64,000 bases of DNA, taken from positions 99,928,923 to 99,992,922 of the forward strand of contig NC_088793.1 of the NCBI RefSeq assembly GCF_011386835.1. Direction: 5' to 3'. Shown one piece after another: positions 58,471-64,000 of the stretch (its first letter is position 1; each line of letters starts with the position of its first letter). This DNA is from Chrysemys picta bellii. Lineage: Eukaryota; Chordata; Testudines; Emydidae. The notes under the pieces were generated by a model. It had not been told where the DNA came from. It made no database searches and was given only the letters and a program-made list of their open reading frames with translations. The position numbers and the translations under genes were made by a program.

Positions 58471-60926
58471 ATAACAGGAAGTGTCATGGAGCCTTAATAG
58501 GCAGTATGACTAGCCATACCTATAACAACTTGACTAGCATTTGGCTCATAAATCACACAAAACACAATTTACATATAGCCAGAGAGGTGGTTAAACTTCT
58601 CATGCCTGAAAGAAACTTGTCACCTTTAGGTGACCAGCCCCAACTCACAGACCTTTAGAGCATAATTTTCAATATTGCATATCTTCAGCTTTACATATTA
58701 GCCACACACATATATGTCACGTGATTATGCTAATCTGTGTGACACAGGCTTTCATTAGAGACCTTACATAACATCCTTTGACTAACTATTATCTAGAGAA
58801 CAGATCCAGGGGATCCCAATAACCTTATGCACCTCAGTGCCCTCTGCCAGTTGGCACCAAATCAACTACCAACACACCATTAACGGTAACTTGTTCTCAA
58901 AAGGAGGATGACCAGAGTTTATGTTAGAGATTGCAAAAGAGATTAGGACTGCTGGGTTGTGGTATGGAAAAAAAATAAAATCCTGAGGAATAGATCTATA
59001 CACTAAGTGGGAGACGTTTTCTCCCAAATAGCCTTGCTTTGTATAGAAACACTAAAGAAAATTGATAGGAGTTGCAGAGAATGAAGTGAAAGGGTGGAGG
59101 TAAAAGTCACAGCCCAAAGAGAGCAAGAAGAATGACTTTTCTTCTCCTCCCCTTCCAAATGCTGTATGGAAATACTGATGCTATGGTGACAAGTTCAGCA
59201 GAAGCAAATGTATTATTCCACTACAGGAAGAAATACACACTTTTTCTTTATGCTGGAAGGATTTGGCTAGAATCTTGCACCACGTTCACAGTGTGTGGGT
59301 AGTCAAATGCATGATATTCTTGTACAAGGCTACTTGTTTTACTTTACCACCATGACTTAGAAGCTGACAAGAGACTGTTATTCATCAATGGCATAACTTA
59401 GAGATTCTCTCTCTGATTCAGTCACCTGTGACTGGCCAGATGAGAGAGCCAGACTTTTGTGTTGGTAACAAATTAAAAAAAAAAATCTGTCATTTTCTTG
59501 GATGAGCATACTCTCTAGTTTACAGCTTAGCTTCTGGTTATCACTTTACTATCTTGATTATAATTTGCAAAATAAAAAGGAAACTAAACTTTCAGTGGAA
59601 GAAAAAAAATCCCCAAATTGCATGTTTTGGAAATGCAAAATAGATTTTATCCTTCAATTTTGGGTTTTTTTTTTTAAGTCATGCTTCATAGACATTCAAC
59701 TGAAAATGAGTGGGAAGGAGCTTGAAATATATAAAAAAATTCTATACATATATATTATAGCACTGAAACATTAATTAAATGTTTAGAAAAGGTCAAAAAT
59801 CTATTTTTTTAAACAGCATTTGTCTGCTTGGAAAGGATTTTTACCACCCATATTACTCATGAGTTTTAACCTGCAATACTCCATTTGTGTGTCCGCACTA
59901 TAGAATTTTAATTTCAGAACATGAATGGAAGCACAAACTCCGGAAGCGCAAACAAGCTGACTGCCATTCTAGATCAGCGATAACAGCTCCTCTGGAAAAA
60001 ATTGACCTTTATTCCATGTCAGAAAGCAGAAAGACTGCTGACCCATCAGCAAGTTGGTTCAGATTGCTAACTAATAACTAGCCAGGTTCACCATCAAGTC
60101 ATGTTTAATAACTGAAAAACATGCAGCGTGTAAGGAAGAATTAAAGGTGTCAATAACTATCTGCCTCTTATAAATATCCCCAGAATAATTGCTTATACAA
60201 GCTGTCCTCAGCTACAAAGAATATCTGTTCTGCATATTGATACACTTCCACATCTTTAAACCCTGATAACACAACATTTCATCACTCTGAAGTCATCCCA
60301 CACAGATTTTTTTTTTAAGGCTATCCTAATAAAAATCAGAGGGTCTACCAGAAATGGAGGGAACTGAACTCTATGTAGTTGTAATATATTATTTTTTCCA
60401 CAGACTCAAGTTCTAATTTTATTTATGGTTTCAGTTTAGATTTCATTCTTCAAAATATCTTCAAATGTAAAGTACAGTAGAATGTTTAAATACTAAGTAA
60501 GAGAACCTGGGGCATATCAGAAGTCATTGGGTTTTCCATGGATAGTATGAAGCATGCTCTAACCCCACTCCAGCAATGTACTTAAATTAGTACAAAAAAC
60601 TAATAGCATCTGAATAGTCCCCATTGATTTCAATGTTATTCCTATATGTATTTTAACTGCATGAGGCAGGTATGATGTATGGATATTAATGTGATAGTCA
60701 GAAGCAGTGGTGGGTAGCTCTCACACTCTTCTTTCCATACCAAATCTGGAAGGTCAAAATTATTCTAAAGGAGGATGAAGTATATTGGTTTTAGGCAGGA
60801 TACTACAGGACAGTGAAATCTGTCCCAATAATTTTGATTATGGAGAAAGAAGTTTCTCTCCCCCACAGCACTCAAATGCTTCTGAAACAATTTCATTCAA
60901 GTTTTCAACAACAATATTCACTACTA
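58471..60926. other. Unannotated DNA
   Basis: AT-rich, with T and A runs at 59664 and 60309. No element ends or exon recognised. The plus frame 58365-58658 overlaps the repeat end and has no domain. Confidence 0.4.
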
Positions 60927-61075
60927 AGCTACTTAAGAATGGCCATACTGGGTCAGACCAAAGGTCCATCTAGCCCAGTATCCTGTCTTCTGACAGTGGC
61001 CAATGCCAGGTGCCCCAGAAGGATTGAACAGAACAGGTAAACATCAAGTGATCCATCCCGTCACCCATATGGAAA
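60927..61075 (-). mobile_element. CR1 LINE 3' end (ttcttatg subfamily)
   Basis: Plus strand 'aagaatggccatactgggtc', 'agaccaaaggtccatctagc', 'ccagtatcctgtcttctgac' and 'aagtgatccatccc' is the reverse complement of a CR1 subfamily tail. The terminal cttatgttc repeats are lost. 5'-truncated. Confidence 0.88.
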
Positions 61076-61186
61076 GTTTTGGCCAGAATTTTCAAAGCAG
61101 TCTAAGGGAGTTTATGCATCTAACTCTTGAATATATCAACCTTCAACTCCAAAAGAATTCATTTCAGAAGCTATAGGCAAATAAAT

Positions 61187-61234
61187 ATGGAAATTAAAAC
61201 CCAACATTTAATGGAAATTAAAACCCAACATTAA
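61187..61234. repeat. Tandem duplication, 24-bp unit
   Basis: Two copies of a 24-bp unit starting 'atggaaattaaaacccaaca', at 61187-61210 and 61211-61234, differ at one base near the end. This looks like a recent local duplication. Confidence 0.9.
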
Positions 61235-61396
61235 ATTGCACCTACCTTTGCTTGTCATAAGAGCAGAAAAGCTGATCAAAGGCACAATTGCTAGATAATG
61301 TGATGCATGTTCACCATGAGTAAAGCTGCCATACTGAGCAATAATTTTATGGAGTGTTTATATATTGTAAATAAGTTTTTAAAAGTCTCCTTCACT

Positions 61397-61812
61397 CAGG
61401 AATCGGGGCTTGCAGCAGAGCCATGGGGAACTTGAGAGTAGCTGGTCTGTAGTAGGCTGCCTGTTTGGCTGTGCCACCAGATTGGTTGGAAGAGTCAGCA
61501 GACCAGCTCTTATGCCCAGCAGCAGTGTAGCAACTGCACAAAGTATTTGCCCAGGACTGTGATTTCTCTTGTGGCTGCTTGTTCCTAGCCTTGCTCCTGC
61601 CTTGCCTCATTCCAAGTAACCTAGTTCTGACCCTTGGCTCCGATTGCTAACCTCCGACTGGCTCTGACCCTTTGCTTCTGACTCCAATTGTGATGCTTAG
61701 CTCTGGCACCTGGTCTCTGGCTCTGACTCTAGGCTCCTGCCTCCTGTTCTAACCTCTAGGCCTGATTCCTGCTACAATCACTTGGTGGCATGACTGCCCA
61801 CATCCCGGTCAT
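61397..61812. mobile_element. Probable LTR remnant, family C
   Basis: 'cttatgcccagcagcagtg' corresponds to 'cttatgccagcagcaggaa' in 27630-28094. The second half has the same array of 'ctctgac' and 'ttctgactcc' words, and the end 'gactgcccacatcccggtca' corresponds to the closing part of that LTR. The left end is lost or diverged. Confidence 0.45.
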
Positions 61813-61947
61813 GTGATGCCTGCTTTCCTAAAAATGCATCCTCCTGTATTGCAAAGTTATGTTTTCCTTAAAATGAGTTAACATGAAACCACAAGTACCA
61901 CAACAGAACACAAATTGAATTTGGCTCTTACTATAATTACTACTTAT

Positions 61948-62112
61948 TAAAGCTGATTGAATTTTCCAGATTTCAATTTTTATATTTTCAGTTTTGTTTA
62001 CTTTTCAGAAACACAATGACATTTTTCAAATTTTGTAAAAAAAAAAAGTTTAAAATGTAGATGAGAAAAGCCAAAAAATTTGATGAATTGATTATTTTTT
62101 TATTAGCTCTGA
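61948..62112. mobile_element. AT-rich MITE (agagctgatc family)
   Basis: Left end 'aaagctgattgaattttcc' and right end 'ttttttattagctct' are inverted relatives, and the inside is A/T-rich with 'ttcagaaacacaatgaca'. Recognised as a turtle MITE family. Strongly decayed. Confidence 0.45.
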
Positions 62113-62744
62113 TGCTTATTCATTAGCATATAATCTATCTCCTCTTAATAAAGATAAAACAGTCCCTTTCATATATTACACTACATCTCAATTTATCAAT
62201 TATAAAGCTCTTAGCACACTGGTGGTATTACCACAAACAATGAATTAATGATATTTGTAAGTATCATCTTACTATTATCCAGATTTACCCCTTCTTATTT
62301 AAGGCCAAATTACTTAAGGCAAACACATGACCAACAGAACAGAGTAGTGAAGGTGAGCATCTGAATTCTCCATCCCTCCTTGGCTAGATGTCTGTTCAGC
62401 CATGCCATAGAGCTATTCCACTGTTGAGCCACTACTGCTGTTCCCAGAGTTGCTCCTATTTAATAGCCAATTGCACATATTTACACAGGGCTTTCAGGCC
62501 AGAGGATTTGTGTTGTTCACTGGAAATATTGGCACTACCGTCCCAGCCTACCCACCATGACATCCCCCTGCCATGCCCCTAGAGAGCTACTACCAAGCTC
62601 TGTTCCAAGGCATGCAGAGGTATGCGCCAAGCTGCTTTGTCTGCCAACCGTCAAACACAGCAGAAATGTATGACTCCCACTGCATTGGGGTTATGCATTC
62701 CTGTATAGGAAGCCACAGGATTTGGCCTTTATGCTACATTATCA

Positions 62745-62838
62745 CAGACTGCAAGCCTTAGGCAGGCACAGAATTTGCCCCCCACGCACGGCCCCATTGG
62801 CCTGTCTCGAGCTGCCTCCCGAAATATAGAAGTCAAAC
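62745..62838 (-). repeat. Dispersed repeat, inverted partner of 29586-29710
   Basis: 'ggcaggcacagaatttgccc', 'ggccccattggcctg' and 'atatagaagtcaaac' are the reverse complement of the corresponding words at 29586-29690. Family unknown. Confidence 0.5.
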
Positions 62839-64000
62839 TTCACCTATGGATAATTTCATTATCTTTAATGGAATTTAAGTGGATTTCCATCAGTGTAAGA
62901 GTGGAAGCTGACCCTTTGTGCCATAAGGTTGGTTCATCCTTCTGTCACTATTTTAAAATTGTGACTCATCCAATTACACTTTGATAAGAGATCAAATTAT
63001 TTTCCCACTTCTTAAAAGATTTAATATTAGATAAGCCTCCATGTGTTGAAAATTGATAAAAGATGAAAGGTTCCTGTAACATCTCTGCAACAAATATTTT
63101 GAAGTAGCTGCTAAAATGGATACCAAGTGAAACATACTTTAGGATAGCCTTGATGAAAATATTAGATTGAGGGGAGTTGTTAGACTGTAGACCATTTTGT
63201 CTCATATTGTACATTACATCTTGTATATTTTATGTAACATTTGGCTAGAGGATCCCTTGGAAACCACTGGTTATGGGATACATGCAAAATGGACACTAAC
63301 AAAAAATGAAAAATAATAATCTCAGAATGACAGGTATTTCTGGATGCTGCATCTGGGTCACCTACCAGCTACCTATAACCTCTTGACCTTCTTCTGTGTT
63401 ATCATTCAAGTGTGTATAAAGGCAAAGCCTGATCCATTTCACCATTCCACATGCTGATAATTACTGAATTATCCTTTGATTATTACCTATGAAGCTCTTA
63501 ATACAAAATGAAAGAACACAGATATGCACAAGGCAAAGGCAGCCCCAAAAGGAAATGCAAAAATTCTGCAAATTACTTTTTTAAAAATCAACAATTACAC
63601 TGAGTTTTTTACTGCACAGGAGTATGTGTCACTTTATGGGCATGCATTATATCTGATAATGTGCTGATTTCAGCAGAAGTTGCAGATACTCAACATCTTT
63701 CATGATCTGCAGCAAAAGGCCTAATTCTGCAAGGCACTGAGGATCCACTCAGAGGTACTGTGCTCCCTTTATGTCGCATTAGAATCATGGTCACTTTTGG
63801 GTGTTTGCTAGCTCTCAAAAGGCATTCAGCACCTTGCAGCATCTGGCTGTGCGTAATGACCAAAGTAGTCCTGAGGACGTCAATAAGATAACTTAAGCGA
63901 ATCAAGGTTTGGAGAAGTAGGCCTCAAGGGCCAGGCTTGTTATTGCTTGCTACCATACCCACACCAGTAGGGCTGCTCAGTAGCCAGAGTGGACATTTCA

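Larger units (their letters stand above)
61813..64000. other. Mostly unannotated DNA to window end
   Basis: Includes a MITE at 61948-62112 and a repeat at 62745-62838, both listed separately. The rest has no recognised feature. At 63711-63760 'gcctaattctgcaaggcact' is half a MITE arm. Confidence 0.4.

Overview
This window is vertebrate nuclear DNA and holds no gene I can support. It is AT-rich and most reading frames are short. It carries dense, degenerate copies of CR1 LINEs, L2-like LINE pieces, a tRNA-derived SINE with a CR1-type tail, MIR-like SINEs, hAT-type elements, palindromic MITEs and single LTRs. No Alu or L1 was seen. This combination fits a sauropsid, most likely a turtle (Testudines). 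Species and family names rest on recognition by eye, not on a database search. I cannot tell whether the window is intergenic or lies inside a large intron.

Layout. 1-9.2 kb: a CR1 tail, a minus-strand solo LTR (4881-5547), a GC-rich frame with a 120-bp in-frame repeat (6175-6609), a small ORF with a membrane segment (7187-7531), and a long minus-strand CR1 with reverse transcriptase remnants (7829-9070). 9.2-23 kb: mostly single-copy-looking DNA with MITEs, a second minus-strand LTR (13568-13975), a hAT element with a perfect 8-bp target duplication (17851-18171) and MIR-like SINEs. 23-31 kb: the most layered part. A hAT fold-back sits inside an L2-like LINE, a SINE sits inside another LINE tail, and there is a GC-rich minisatellite, an LTR, a GC-rich MITE and an L2-like reverse transcriptase remnant. 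31-47 kb: long featureless stretches, diverged CR1 pieces, and a short repeat at 36779 whose minus strand resembles a hammerhead ribozyme core. 47-64 kb: a roughly 1-kb LTR next to a CR1, two adjoining DNA transposons, a 456-bp hAT, a C/T-rich dispersed repeat split by a palindromic MITE, and further LTR and MITE remnants.

Nothing here works as a pathway or operon. The content is a record of nested insertions plus a few AT-rich blocks that might be conserved regulatory DNA. The items most worth testing are the 114-residue ORF at 7187-7531, the ribozyme-like core at 36834-36862, and the 120-bp in-frame repeat at 6175-6609. I found no convincing undescribed system.
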